Assembly (NCBI GenBank): GCA_016125275.1
Contig: WGMB01000005.1
Span: 315,001 to 379,000, forward strand
Direction of reading: 5' to 3'
DNA from: Acidobacteriota bacterium
Lineage (GTDB): Bacteria; Acidobacteriota; Terriglobia; Bryobacterales; UBA6623
Length of the DNA stretch: 64,000 nt
Positions 47,101 through 55,456 of the stretch are shown here, in pieces. The notes below the pieces were generated by a model, which worked only from the letters and a program-made list of their open reading frames with translations, searched no databases and had not been told where the DNA came from. The translations under genes were made by a program, and so were the position numbers. Positions within the stretch are counted from its first letter, which is position 1. Each line of letters begins with the position of its first letter.

Positions 47101-48108
47101 GATCGGCCGGGTCCAGTCAAGGCCGCCGTCGGCGCCGGGTTCGGCCGTCGCTACGAGGATGGGCTCCACGGCGCCGTTCGGCTCCGGCGAACCCAGTGAC
47201 GTGGCCACTCGGCTCGGCGTCACGCCGTGGTCGCCCTCCGCCCACTCGGCATAGGACTGCTCGGTCGTCATCAGGTTGATGACGTGGACGTTCAAGCCCT
47301 CGAGAAATGCCGCGTCTTCCGGCTTCGAGATGGCCAGTGTGAAACTCAGCGCCACCTTGATGGGGTCATCGGCCGGCGTCTCCAGAACGGGGCCCAGCTC
47401 ATGGAGCGGCCAACCCGCAACGGCGGCCGCGGCCAGCCCCTCTCCCTCGAGCGCCACCACCACGGCATCGATGAACTTCAGGTCGCCCTTGAGATAGTAA
47501 GTCGGGAAGAACGTGACCACGGCGAGTGCGCCGAGACCGGGCTTTTGGGCCCGATACCAGGACAGGTATTCCCTCATGGTGGGAAACAGTCGCGGAGCGT
47601 CGGGGTGGTAGACGCCTGTGTCGGGGACCTCGACAGGCGGCGCAACTTCGAGCTGACGAGAGCCTCCCGCCTCCTGATAGGCTGCCAGGAAGAAGCCCAG
47701 CATGTTCTGCTCTCCCCCCGCGCGCCAGTACGGCAATAGCCGCAGAGCCAGCGGCGCGGAAAGCTCGAAGCTCCAGGCGCGCTGCACGATCGATGGCACG
47801 TCGGTGACCACCCGCAGCCCGCGGGCGACCCCTTCTCGAACAGGCTCTTCGAGACGATCCAGCAGCGCCTCGGAGGGATGCTCCAGAAACAGCAGTTGCG
47901 CTGCGGCGATGCGGTCGGCGGTCAACTCCGGGTGGCCGTCGGTGGCAAGCAAGCAGTCGCACGCGCCCGGGCCGATCCGCTCCAGGAAGGTCTGGAAAGC
48001 CGCGGGCGCGACCTGCGAGTTCCGCAACACGAACACCGCGTTGGGAATGTCCGCGGCAAGGGCCGCCGAGCACGAGAGCAAGGTCGCGACAGTCAGTTGG
48101 CGTAGCAC
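44101..48108 (-). CDS. Exported, membrane-anchored CobN-like chelatase (HmuS-like)
   Basis: 1335 residues from GTG 48108, preceded by GGGGAG and 8 bases after the receptor stop. The N-terminus LRQLTVATLLSCSAALAAD is a signal peptide. The body is CobN/BchH family: VILYYNNPPGKGNIGASYL, HHGYVAAYLFYRHRFGADAV, HMGRHGTLEWLPGKNVG, and late SRFVEQSRDVEEPETMAELY. A C-terminal TM helix (FLADNLALLLICCVGSTVAG) and basic tail anchor it. Cytosolic CobN has neither signal nor anchor and needs CobS/CobT. Neither is here. Signal, anchor and pairing with a TonB receptor match HmuS of Bacteroidota heme loci, reported to remove iron from heme. Heme is an inference; cobalamin or another tetrapyrrole is possible. 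Confidence 0.85.
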   Translation of the reverse strand: MLRQLTVATLLSCSAALAADIPNAVFVLRNSQVAPAAFQTFLERIGPGACDCLLATDGHPELTADRIAAAQLLFLEHPSEALLDRLEEPVREGVARGLRVVTDVPSIVQRAWSFELSAPLALRLLPYWRAGGEQNMLGFFLAAYQEAGGSRQLEVAPPVEVPDTGVYHPDAPRLFPTMREYLSWYRAQKPGLGALAVVTFFPTYYLKGDLKFIDAVVVALEGEGLAAAAVAGWPLHELGPVLETPADDPIKVALSFTLAISKPEDAAFLEGLNVHVINLMTTEQSYAEWAEGDHGVTPSRVATSLGSPEPNGAVEPILVATAEPGADGGLDWTRPIDERVRMAAQRARRWVTLAEKPNWEKRLVILYYNNPPGKGNIGASYLNLAPSIRAVLDRLQAESYRVGQNLPTAGGILDQLERVGRNVEEWAPGELRRMVDEGGVTLLPMKTYQGWFEELPQKFRQSVNDRWGPPEASKLMVATSRDGEKLFVIPGVQFGNVFLGPQLLRASSAEYTSVQHSTTLPPHHGYVAAYLFYRHRFGADAVIHMGRHGTLEWLPGKNVGQAGWDASEAILGDLPNLNYYIMDGDGEAIQARRRGAAVDISHLTPMLALTGQQERFQALDDAFNGWRDSHADSPLLAAEYANTALREIERLDLGRQLDVENLPAEELMNQVHDFLESVEEAPIPLGLPTLGTLPSEERRRAGLLALLTNAFLAEELETVEPYLDAWRDAVFEGVAPTVPDSFDEGLREKVFRLFDEAHLWLDRLQESPGRELAALVEQLRGEFLPSGLVGDPLAVPDALPAGRNLHQGDPRMMPTPAGWEVGKRLAQQLLEKQLERDGKIPEHVSMILWMGESGRHQGAMEAQALYLMGVRPEWNARGYVDRLALIPEEQLGRPRVNVVFTVSGLYRDGMAEKIIQLDRAARLAAGAGDNALSRRNADVRERLIAEGVPEEEAEDLAGARVFTTAPGAYGFGISRFVEQSRDVEEPETMAELYLSKMNFAYTEKSWGRSAPKLLESHLRDNAAILHSRTSNLYGAVDNDDVYQWMGGLRVASESVGAKPRLYLNDLRKPGEERVEDARYAIARELNARNWNPQWISEMQKEGYSGAREMVKAVEYLYGWQATAPETISPTVWQKVYDVYVGDEYDLGLTEFFEESNPAGRQNLVARLLEVDRQGTYQFTDEQREVLVGEYVRLVSELGPACSGNTCGNRKLQEHVMREAQRLSQSRIAPEQLEDFSKEMARAFEPWPSPVKPAPANQTTRTPERGPSPRVNDMKITRVEMTAEEIRRLAHSARDFLADNLALLLICCVGSTVAGCVVAARMRRRRPLGDLHITKT

Positions 48109-48116
48109 GGCTCCCC

Positions 48117-50417
48117 TCAGAACACCCGCAGGCGAAGGCCCGCGGACACCGTACGGCCCCGCGCCCGGTAGTACTGGAAGTAATTGCGGTCCAAGAGGTT
48201 CGTCCCGTCGACGAACACCGAGACGCGCCGATGAGCGTCGAACGTCAACGTTCCGTCCATCTCGAAGAACGGATCGTAGCCGCGAGGAACGCCGCGGGTG
48301 ACGTCGGTATTCGTGTCGCTGGAGTACTGCTTGCCGACATACCGGCCGGACCACGCCAACGTCCACTTCTTGTAGGCCGCGACGGCCAAGTACGAAGCGG
48401 TGTGAGCAGGCGTCCACGGGATGCGCGCTCCCACCGTTGCGGGGAGAGGATCGTTCTCGGCGATGACCGCGTCGACGTAGGTATAGGTTTCGCTGAGCCG
48501 CAACCAGGAGAACGGCTTTTGCTGTGCGGCGGCCTCGAGGCCTCGGATCTGGCCGCGGCCGGCATTGGTCAACCGTCGCGTGCGCCCGGACGGATCGAAG
48601 TCCAGGTCGGTGATGCGGTAGATCATGTCGGAGAGGCTGTTGTGAAAGTACGTGGCCGTAACGCTGTTGCCGGCCCCAAGCCGCCGCGTCAGACCCGCCT
48701 CGAAGGCCAGCAGCTTCTCCGGCTGGACGCTCGGATTGGCCAGCAGCAGCGACGAGCCGAGGACGAGGTTGCGGTAGAGCTCGTACACCGTGGGGGCGCG
48801 GAAGGCGTTGCCGACGCTCGCGCGAATCTGCCAGTTGTCACCCAGCGAATACAGCGCGGCGACCTTTCCCGTCAAAGCGTTCACGGATCGCTCGGGGTAG
48901 CCGAGAATGGGCTCGCTCGGGCCGGTCTGATTGCCGCCCTGGTAGGTGCGCCAGTAGTCCCAACGGCCTCCGGCCACGACGCGCAATCTCTCGAAGAGAC
49001 TGCGCTGGTATTGCACGTATCCGGCTTGGTTGATGGCCTTTCCGAAGGCCTGCGTCGAGACGGGGCTGAAATTTTCGCGGATTGCGTAGTTGTCGAGGTT
49101 CTGACCGGCGCTGCGAGCGCTGTCGTGACGCGTCTCGGCTCCGAAAGTGAGGACGCTGGCTCCCTGCGTATGGCTCGCTTGGACGTTGCCGTAGAGCCCC
49201 CGGCTGAAGGTGTTGGTGTACGAACCCGGGCCGCCCCGGAGGTCCGCCGAGGCCCCGCGTAAGACGTACCAATCGTGCGGGATGTCATTGACGCCGGCGT
49301 AGACGTCCAGATTCCAGGCCGAGGAGAGCCGGGCCAGTGCGTGCGCTTGGTAGATATTCGTCTCGGTTCCGCTCGGAACTCCGATGTAGCTACTGGGGGA
49401 GACCGTCAGATCGCGGCGGACTCCTCCGTCGAGGAACGAAACCCGGCCCGCGTCGACGGGAGAACCGTCGGCCGCCCGCAGATCAGTGGAGTAGGCGTCG
49501 TAACCCGACTTCCTTTCCTGCCGCAGATACTGCACGCTGGCGAACAGTCGCTCCGAGAACGAGTACTCGCTCCGAACCCGGAAGGCTTCCTGGTTGAACC
49601 AGTTCCGCCCCTGGTCGCCGACCTGGTAGGTCAAGCCGTTCGTGGGGGTGAGCCATCGAGTGACGCCGGTGACAGGGAGCCCCGATCCGTCCGAGGCTGT
49701 CGCACTGCCCAGGATCGGCTCAGCCGAGTAGCCGCCGGTCTGATAGCGGCTGTAGCCGCCGCTGAGCCCGAGTTTGCCAAAAAGCTGCTCCGCCCCGTGG
49801 ATCGAGTACTGGGTCGTGTCTTGGCTGCCGGTCTGGCCGGTCAGTTCCAGCTTTCGCCGGTCGATGGGTCTCGTAATCAGGTTGACGACGCCGCCCATGG
49901 CATTGCCGCCATACAGGGACGAGAACGGGCCGCGCGCGACTTCCACCCGCTCGAATTCGCTGACGCCGAACATCGACCAGTTCACGCCCCCGTAGTAGCT
50001 GGTGTTCATGGGTTGACCATCCAGCAGGATCAAGGTTCGGTATTGGCTGCCCCGCCCGGAAAAGCCCCGTAAGCCGAGCCCAAAGTCGCTGTCGGCCGGG
50101 CCTTTGGCGCGAGAGGCGTTGACGCCTTCCAAGAGGACCAGGGCCTGGTCGAGCTGCCGAATATTGCGATCTTCGAGCTCTTCCCGAGTCACCACCGAGG
50201 TGGAGACGGGCGTTTCGTCCGCCGGGAGGGGCCCGCGCGTGGCCGTCACGGTCACGGAGGTGCGGACGGGATCCAAGGGATCAACGATCTCCGAGCCGGC
50301 GGGCTTGGAACTGGACGAATCGCCCCCGGGGGCTGGTTCGTCGGCGGCCCAAGCCGTGGGGCAAAACGCGAGCGAGACCAGCAAGGCGAAAACGGATCGA
50401 GCGGGCGACAGAAGCAT
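48117..50417 (-). CDS. TonB-dependent receptor, probably for a tetrapyrrole ligand
   Basis: 766 residues from ATG 50417. The open frame continues upstream without protein-like character. The signal peptide is SVFALLVSLAFCPTAWAA. A plug domain is clear: ETPVSTSVVTREELEDRNIR, YRTLILLDGQPMNTSYYGG, FERVEVARGPFSSLYGGNAM. The barrel ends with NLLDRNYFQYYRARGRTVS and a terminal LRVF. There is no carboxypeptidase-regulatory domain, unlike the receptor at 5.3 kb, and its form is closer to HmuR/BtuB-type receptors. The chelatase gene follows after 8 bases, so they are co-transcribed. Confidence 0.92.
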   Translation of the reverse strand: MLLSPARSVFALLVSLAFCPTAWAADEPAPGGDSSSSKPAGSEIVDPLDPVRTSVTVTATRGPLPADETPVSTSVVTREELEDRNIRQLDQALVLLEGVNASRAKGPADSDFGLGLRGFSGRGSQYRTLILLDGQPMNTSYYGGVNWSMFGVSEFERVEVARGPFSSLYGGNAMGGVVNLITRPIDRRKLELTGQTGSQDTTQYSIHGAEQLFGKLGLSGGYSRYQTGGYSAEPILGSATASDGSGLPVTGVTRWLTPTNGLTYQVGDQGRNWFNQEAFRVRSEYSFSERLFASVQYLRQERKSGYDAYSTDLRAADGSPVDAGRVSFLDGGVRRDLTVSPSSYIGVPSGTETNIYQAHALARLSSAWNLDVYAGVNDIPHDWYVLRGASADLRGGPGSYTNTFSRGLYGNVQASHTQGASVLTFGAETRHDSARSAGQNLDNYAIRENFSPVSTQAFGKAINQAGYVQYQRSLFERLRVVAGGRWDYWRTYQGGNQTGPSEPILGYPERSVNALTGKVAALYSLGDNWQIRASVGNAFRAPTVYELYRNLVLGSSLLLANPSVQPEKLLAFEAGLTRRLGAGNSVTATYFHNSLSDMIYRITDLDFDPSGRTRRLTNAGRGQIRGLEAAAQQKPFSWLRLSETYTYVDAVIAENDPLPATVGARIPWTPAHTASYLAVAAYKKWTLAWSGRYVGKQYSSDTNTDVTRGVPRGYDPFFEMDGTLTFDAHRRVSVFVDGTNLLDRNYFQYYRARGRTVSAGLRLRVF

Positions 50418-50810
50418 GAGTTCCAGCGTCCGCGAAGCCTCCGGCCGGACCTCACCAAAATCCGATGTGCGGCCCAAGCGATCCCACAAGCGGGCGGCCG
50501 GGGCGCTTCGGCGGACGGGGCGGGCGTCGGATACGGCGCCCAGTCGGCGCGCAGGATCTTCCGGCGGCTCGAATGGATTCCGGAACCGCTGCCGTCGGCA
50601 GCACGTGAAGGCGCTTGACAAGGCCCGTTGGCTCCCTGCCGGCCGTCGTTTCTCGGCAGATTGCCGGCGGCGGTCGACCGTCATGTTACCCAGCCTACCT
50701 ATGGGAGTGAGAAACAAGGACCAGTCGTCTGTCTGCTGCGATCCCTTCTCAAAAGAATGTTCAACTCACCATTGACGGCCTTGAACGGTCGCACTATACT
50801 CAGTTCGTCT
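50418..50810. other. Divergent intergenic region between TonB receptor and padR
   Basis: 393 bases without a convincing gene. It includes several GC-rich inverted segments such as GCTGCCG-ACGGCAGC (about 50593-50608) on the receptor side and the padR promoter at its right end. I looked for a cobalamin riboswitch upstream of the receptor and did not find the conserved GCCACTG core. Confidence 0.5.
50772..50800 (+). promoter_or_regulatory. Sigma-70-type promoter of padR
   Basis: TTGACG (50772-50777) and TATACT (50795-50800) are spaced by exactly 17 bases. Expected transcription start is about 50807, only about 4 bases before the ATG at 50811, so the transcript should be almost leaderless. A TTGAAC lies between the two boxes. 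Confidence 0.7.
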
Positions 50811-51149
50811 ATGGGAACAAGAAAGGCCAAGGCCGAGCTCTTGCCTGGCACGCTGGACATGTTGGTCCTGCAGATCCTCCTGCGCGGACACTTGCATGGG
50901 TATGCCATCGCCCAACTGATCCAGCAACTGTCGGATGATCTACTCCGGGTGGAGGAAGGTTCTCTTTACCCGGCCCTGCAGCGTCTGGAGCTCAATGGCT
51001 GGATCGAGGGAGAGTGGGGCCTCTCCGCCAACAAACGGCGAGCCCGGTTCTACAAGCTCACAGTCGACGGGCGCAAACATCTCACGGAAGAGTCCACGCG
51101 CTACCTCCAGGTCACCGGGGCCGTAGCCCGAATCATGGGGTTCGCCTAA
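50811..51149 (+). CDS. PadR-family transcriptional regulator
   Basis: 112 residues from ATG 50811. The upstream frame to 50628 is not protein-like and the promoter rules it out. PadR features: ELLPGTLDMLVLQILLRGHL, HGYAIAQLIQQLS, the wing VEEGSLYPALQRLELNGWIE and KRRARFYKLTVDGRKHL. In Acidobacteria such genes sit directly before ADOP permeases, as here (5-base gap), and probably control them. Confidence 0.93.
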   Translation: MGTRKAKAELLPGTLDMLVLQILLRGHLHGYAIAQLIQQLSDDLLRVEEGSLYPALQRLELNGWIEGEWGLSANKRRARFYKLTVDGRKHLTEESTRYLQVTGAVARIMGFA

Positions 51150-51154
51150 TCGCC

Positions 51155-53794
51155 ATGCACGCCGATTCCTGGTGGAAGCGGTCTCGCCGCCGTCTGCAGT
51201 ATTGGCTCACCCGCAGCAAAAGGCAGCTCCTGCTGTGGGAAGAGATGGAATTCCATATCGAGTCGATGGTTCAGGACCTGATCGCGCAGGGTGCGCTGGA
51301 GCCGGAAGCCCGCGCTGCAGCGCGGAGGAAGTTTGGCAACATGACACGAACCTCTGAAGATGCTCGCTCTGTATGGATCGCACACTGGGTCCACGACCTG
51401 GCGCTGGACCTGCGCCACGCCTTCCGAGGGATGCGACGCAACGCCGGATTCACCGCGTTTGTGATTCTCATCGCCGGCCTCGGCATCGGGGCCAGCTCGA
51501 CAGTGTTCAGCGTGGTGAATGCACTTCTGCTGCGTCCGCTTCCGTTCCATGACCCGGAGCGTCTCGTGTGGGTTGTGAACCAGGAGTGGGGAATGCAGGT
51601 GGACAATTTCCGGGACCTCCAGGCGCAGAACAAATCGTTCACCGATCTGGCCGGGTTCGCAGGCGTTCACACGGGCGCCAGCGCACTCACCGGCGTGGGC
51701 GAACCCGAGCGGCTGACGAACTCTCCGGTCACCTGCAACTTCTTCACCTTGCTTGGCGTGCAGCCGACGATTGGACGATCGTTCGCTGCGGACGAGTGTC
51801 AGGAGAAATTCAACAGTCCGCCGGCGACGCTGTTGAGCTACGGCTTCTGGCGGCGGCGATTTGCTTCGGACCCGACCGTGGTGGGCCGGACGCTGACTCT
51901 GGGCGCCAAACCCGTGACGGTGGTGGGCGTACTGCCGGAGTCGTTCGATTTTGCCAGCATCTTTGCGCCTGGAACTCCGGTGGATGTATTCATTCCGTGG
52001 CCCCTTACGGCGGAAACGAACGCGTTCGGAAACACACTGAAGGCGATCGGCAGGTTGAGGCCGGGCGCAACGGTCGAGAACGCTCAGACCGAATTCAAGC
52101 TGCTGGCGGCGCAGCTCGAACACGAGCATCCGAGCCCTGAAAGGAATCCAGTGAAGCCGAGGCTGACTCCGCTACGGCGCCACGTCAGCGGGCGATTCGG
52201 GCCGGCCACAATGGTGCTGGCTTGCGCGGTGGGCGCGGTGATGCTGATCGTGTGCGCGAACCTTTCTAATCTGCAGCTGGCAAGGCTGGGTGCGAGACAA
52301 AGAGAGCTTGCGATGCGGGCGGCGCTGGGTGCGGGCCGTTCCCGATTGCTACGGCAAATTCTAACCGAGAATGTGGCGCTCTCGGGCTGTGGCGCCGTCC
52401 TCGGCGTGGCTCTAGCGGCGCTGGGCACACGCGCGATCGCTCATCTGGACGCCTTCGATATCCCCTTGTTGGCGAGTGTACGGCTGGACCTAGAGGCGGT
52501 GGGCTTCACCCTTCTAGCGGCGGTTCTGACCGGCGTGCTGTTTGGCTTGTTGCCGGCGCTGCGGGTGGGCTCGTTCGGGGAGGCGCAAGCGCTGAAAGAG
52601 GGCGTCCGCGGCTCGAACGGCGGCAGATGGCATGCGTGGGTCCGCAACGGGCTGGTGGTTTCCGAGATCGCCTTTGCCTGCACGCTGCTGGTGGGCGGGG
52701 GGCTGCTGGTCCGGAGTTTTCTTCGGGTGCTCGACCTGAACCTGGGATTCGAGCCGGAGAGGGCGGCCTCGATGCGGGTGGACCCGAGTCTTCGGTTCTC
52801 GGGGGCCGCGCAACGGAACGCTTATGTCGACGAAGTGCTGCGCCGGGTCCGCTCGCTCCCGGGCATCCGCACGGCCGGTCTGACCGACGTGTTGCCGTTT
52901 GCGGGGGACCGGTCCTGGCAAGTTTCCGGTAAGGGCCAGGTCTTCCCGAAGGGCCAGTTTCCTCCTGAACCCTACATTCGAGTGGTGACCGAGGGATACT
53001 TCGAGTCGCTCGGGATCCGTTTGCGGGAAGGAAGAGAATTCACCGAGATGGACCGCGCCGAGAGCGAGCCGGTCGTGGTTATCAATGAGACCCTGGCTCG
53101 CACTCTTTGGCCCGGCCAGAGTGCGGTAGGGCAGTTCGTCAGCCAAGACGGGGGCCGGCGGGTGGTGGGCGTGGTTGACGATGTGAGGCATATGTCGCCC
53201 GAACAGCCGGGCGGTCCTGAAATGTATATGCCCATGCGACAGACCGGCGACTATGGCGCAATGAACCTGGTAGTGCGCACCGCGATTGACCAGGAAGGGA
53301 TGGCGGCAGCGGTTCGAGCTGCGCTGAGGCCGCTGGATCCGAACCTGCCGGCGAGCGAGCTCAAGACGCTGCAGGCCTTTGTAGACAAGGCTGTGTCACC
53401 GCGACGGTTCCTGGCGATGATGCTGGCCGGCTTTGCGGGTTTCGCGCTGCTGCTTGCTTCCCTGGGGATCTACGCTGTGATCTCATACGCGGTGAATGAG
53501 CGAACGCAGGAGATTGGGATTCGGATGGCGCTGGGCGCTTCGGCGGCGAGTTTGCAGGGCCGAATCATCTTGCAGACGTTGGGGCTGACGGCGGTGGGGT
53601 TGGCGCTGGGAATGGCTGGGTCCCTCGTGTTGACGAGTACGCTGCAAAGCCTCTTGTTTGGGGTGAGTCCGGAGGATCCGATCACGTTCGCAGGGATTGG
53701 AGCGTTGCTCATCGCGGTCGCCGCCGGCACCGGGTTCATTCCGGCTCGGAGGGCGTCGCGCATCGATCCGATGGTTGCCTTGCGCTCGAACTAG
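51155..53794 (+). CDS. ADOP-type duplicated permease (MacB/FtsX family)
   Basis: 879 residues from ATG 51155. A cytosolic helical N-terminus (WEEMEFHIESMVQDLIAQGA) is followed by two MacB_PCD/FtsX units. The first TM helix is GFTAFVILIAGLGIGASSTV. Periplasmic MacB-like segments include LLSYGFWRRRFASDPTVVGR and VVVINETLARTLWPGQSAVG, and the last FtsX region has NERTQEIGIRMALGASA. This is the acidobacterial duplicated orphan permease layout, which lacks its own ATPase gene. Likely roles are export or mechanotransmission. Substrate unknown. Confidence 0.93.
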   Translation: MHADSWWKRSRRRLQYWLTRSKRQLLLWEEMEFHIESMVQDLIAQGALEPEARAAARRKFGNMTRTSEDARSVWIAHWVHDLALDLRHAFRGMRRNAGFTAFVILIAGLGIGASSTVFSVVNALLLRPLPFHDPERLVWVVNQEWGMQVDNFRDLQAQNKSFTDLAGFAGVHTGASALTGVGEPERLTNSPVTCNFFTLLGVQPTIGRSFAADECQEKFNSPPATLLSYGFWRRRFASDPTVVGRTLTLGAKPVTVVGVLPESFDFASIFAPGTPVDVFIPWPLTAETNAFGNTLKAIGRLRPGATVENAQTEFKLLAAQLEHEHPSPERNPVKPRLTPLRRHVSGRFGPATMVLACAVGAVMLIVCANLSNLQLARLGARQRELAMRAALGAGRSRLLRQILTENVALSGCGAVLGVALAALGTRAIAHLDAFDIPLLASVRLDLEAVGFTLLAAVLTGVLFGLLPALRVGSFGEAQALKEGVRGSNGGRWHAWVRNGLVVSEIAFACTLLVGGGLLVRSFLRVLDLNLGFEPERAASMRVDPSLRFSGAAQRNAYVDEVLRRVRSLPGIRTAGLTDVLPFAGDRSWQVSGKGQVFPKGQFPPEPYIRVVTEGYFESLGIRLREGREFTEMDRAESEPVVVINETLARTLWPGQSAVGQFVSQDGGRRVVGVVDDVRHMSPEQPGGPEMYMPMRQTGDYGAMNLVVRTAIDQEGMAAAVRAALRPLDPNLPASELKTLQAFVDKAVSPRRFLAMMLAGFAGFALLLASLGIYAVISYAVNERTQEIGIRMALGASAASLQGRIILQTLGLTAVGLALGMAGSLVLTSTLQSLLFGVSPEDPITFAGIGALLIAVAAGTGFIPARRASRIDPMVALRSN

Positions 53795-54257
53795 GAAGAC
53801 TCACTGCCCTTGTCGTCGGACTCCACGTTTGAAAATAACGTTACTCGATAGTCCATGCCTCGAATCGTGCCATCGTGTCAGGCAGTCGCCGCTGGGCGGA
53901 GCCGGCGACTTGGGTCAGACGTGGCGTCGCGGATCAGACGGTCCGTGCGCCGACCGGTGCAGAAGGGGTTACGAGACCCTTCTGGTCCCCGTCGACGGGG
54001 GGCGTGACGACTGTGCAATGAGTAGTGTTCTCGCGCCCTGGCCACGGCGTGACCGCCAGCCAGGGTTTTGTCGTTTATGGTTAGCCGTGGACTGTTTTGC
54101 GCAGATTGTTGCGAGATGGTCCGATGAGCCGGGTGAGGTTGGCGGCGCTTCTGCGTGGGATGGTTTCGACCAGGCGGGGAGGATGGGGAGGGACGCGAGT
54201 TCCGGCAGGGCCCGGCGGCCGTGGGACCGCAGAACGATACGAGCAAGGAGTTCTGTG
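53795..54257. other. Intergenic region with inverted repeats before the XRE gene
   Basis: 463 bases with no recognised gene. AGAAGGG and CCCTTCT (53961-53983) form a 7-bp stem with a 9-base loop, followed immediately by the palindrome CCCCGTCGACGGGG (53987-54000). A ribosome site AAGGAG at 54245-54250 serves the next gene. This is where the core-like region gives way to the accessory segment. Confidence 0.45.
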
Positions 54258-54731
54258 ATGTGGAGCGAGGACTTCCGGGAACAGCGATTACGGAGCACGT
54301 TGCGTGATCTGCGGGAATCGATGGGGCTCTCAAGGACGGAGCTTGCAGCACGGCTGGGGTTGGGCTGCCCGACCGTGGAGGAGTACGAGTTGCGGCGGTT
54401 CGCAGCCGACGTTCCGACGCTGTGGAAGTTGGGGCAGCTGGCGCGCTCAGGGGCGCGGCCCGATCTGGCGGCTCGGTTTGAAGGAGAGGCGGTGCGGCCG
54501 TTCGAACAGGGAACAGGAGGGTTGCCGACGCTTGTAGCGGGCGCCTTGGACCTGTTGCGCGACGAGATTCTTGCATCCGGCGATCCGCAGGCGGAGGCGC
54601 TGGCCTGTGTGCGCTACGTGCATTGGCGGCGGCATGCGGACCCGGAGGACGCTGCGCGGCTCGAGCGAAAACTAAAGGACCTGAGTGGGCTGGAAAGGGT
54701 GGACGTCGCGCCGCCGGATCGAGGACGATGA
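54258..54731 (+). CDS. XRE-type helix-turn-helix protein
   Basis: 157 residues from ATG 54258 (AAGGAG with 7-base spacing). The N-terminal HTH is RSTLRDLRESMGLSRTELAA followed by RLGLGCPTVEEYELRRFAAD, a lambda-repressor-like fold. The rest is helical (DPQAEALACVRYVHWRRHAD) without a recognised domain. It heads a small plus-strand group with the two zinc-ribbon genes in the accessory region and may be their regulator or a mobile-element control gene. Confidence 0.72.
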   Translation: MWSEDFREQRLRSTLRDLRESMGLSRTELAARLGLGCPTVEEYELRRFAADVPTLWKLGQLARSGARPDLAARFEGEAVRPFEQGTGGLPTLVAGALDLLRDEILASGDPQAEALACVRYVHWRRHADPEDAARLERKLKDLSGLERVDVAPPDRGR

Positions 54732-54793
54732 CCCCGGCGTCGTGTGGGCAAGCCTTGGCGTCGTTTGGGGTTGGGGGTGAGGAGGTGGGTGTA

Positions 54794-55003
54794 ATGGCCC
54801 GCAAGCCCAGTATTGTCTGCAAGAGCCGCGGCGAGAAGATCGCCATCGGCTGCGTCTACCGGAAAGCGAGCGATACCGTCTTGGCTTTCGCGTGGGGCTC
54901 GAGATCTCGTGCACGGTCGCTCCGTTGTGGTCACTGTGGTGCGGTGGACAAGAGTGCCGACCTGCTTCATGAGGATGCTGACCGACAGTGGGGGTTGAGG
55001 TGA
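54794..55003 (+). CDS. Small zinc-ribbon-like protein, paralogue A
   Basis: 69 residues from ATG 54794 with GGAGGTG upstream. The core CKSRGEKIAIGCVYR is followed by LRCGHCGAVDKSADLL. It is clearly related to the next gene, but the first CxxC pair is broken because Arg replaces the second Cys (CKSR rather than CKSC). It would therefore have lost one zinc ligand. Function unknown. Confidence 0.6.
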   Translation: MARKPSIVCKSRGEKIAIGCVYRKASDTVLAFAWGSRSRARSLRCGHCGAVDKSADLLHEDADRQWGLR

Positions 55004-55156
55004 CGCGGAGGTGGGCCCGCCGAGCGGGGTTACGCTTGGTGGGTACGCGCGGCAGTTTCCGGCTGCGGGCCGGATCGTGCGGCCCCGGATGGGCGGGGGG
55101 GAAGGAGAGTGTGGCAATGTGCTTGCGTGACGCAAGGTGCGTCGGAGGGAGGTTCG

Positions 55157-55456
55157 ATGTCCTACAGGCACACTTGTGTTTGCAAGAGCTGCGGCGAGAA
55201 GATCGCCGTCGGTTGCGTCTTTCCTAGGATGAGCCGGACAGTGATCACCATGAGGTGGGGCGCTGCGGCACGCGAGGTCGAGTGCTCTGAATGTGGAGCG
55301 ACTCATGGCTACGAGCGCCGCGATGTGCGGCGGGAAGAAATAGGTCCTGGGCGTGAGGTAGAACGAACCGCCGGGCGGGGCGACGCTGCGTGCGGGGGCT
55401 GGCAAGGCGAAGCGGCCGGATTGCGGAAGAGTTCTTACTGCGGGCGCACGGTTTGA
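55157..55456 (+). CDS. Small zinc-ribbon protein, paralogue B
   Basis: 99 residues from ATG 55157, preceded by GGAGGGAGG. The motif CVCKSCGEKIAVGCVF followed by VECSECGATHGYERRD gives two CxxC pairs, a plausible zinc ribbon. It is paralogous to the gene 150 bases upstream (shared CKSxGEKIAxGCV and CxxCGA) and has a longer polar C-terminal tail. DNA, RNA or protein binding is possible. Confidence 0.6.
   Translation: MSYRHTCVCKSCGEKIAVGCVFPRMSRTVITMRWGAAAREVECSECGATHGYERRDVRREEIGPGREVERTAGRGDAACGGWQGEAAGLRKSSYCGRTV

Noticed and set aside
45031-47199. 722-codon plus-strand open frame
   Set aside because: Antisense shadow of the CobN-like chelatase, which carries all the conserved motifs.
50418-50810. 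Possible cobalamin riboswitch upstream of the TonB receptor
   Set aside because: The expected GCCACTG core and the following conserved segments are not present on the receptor strand.
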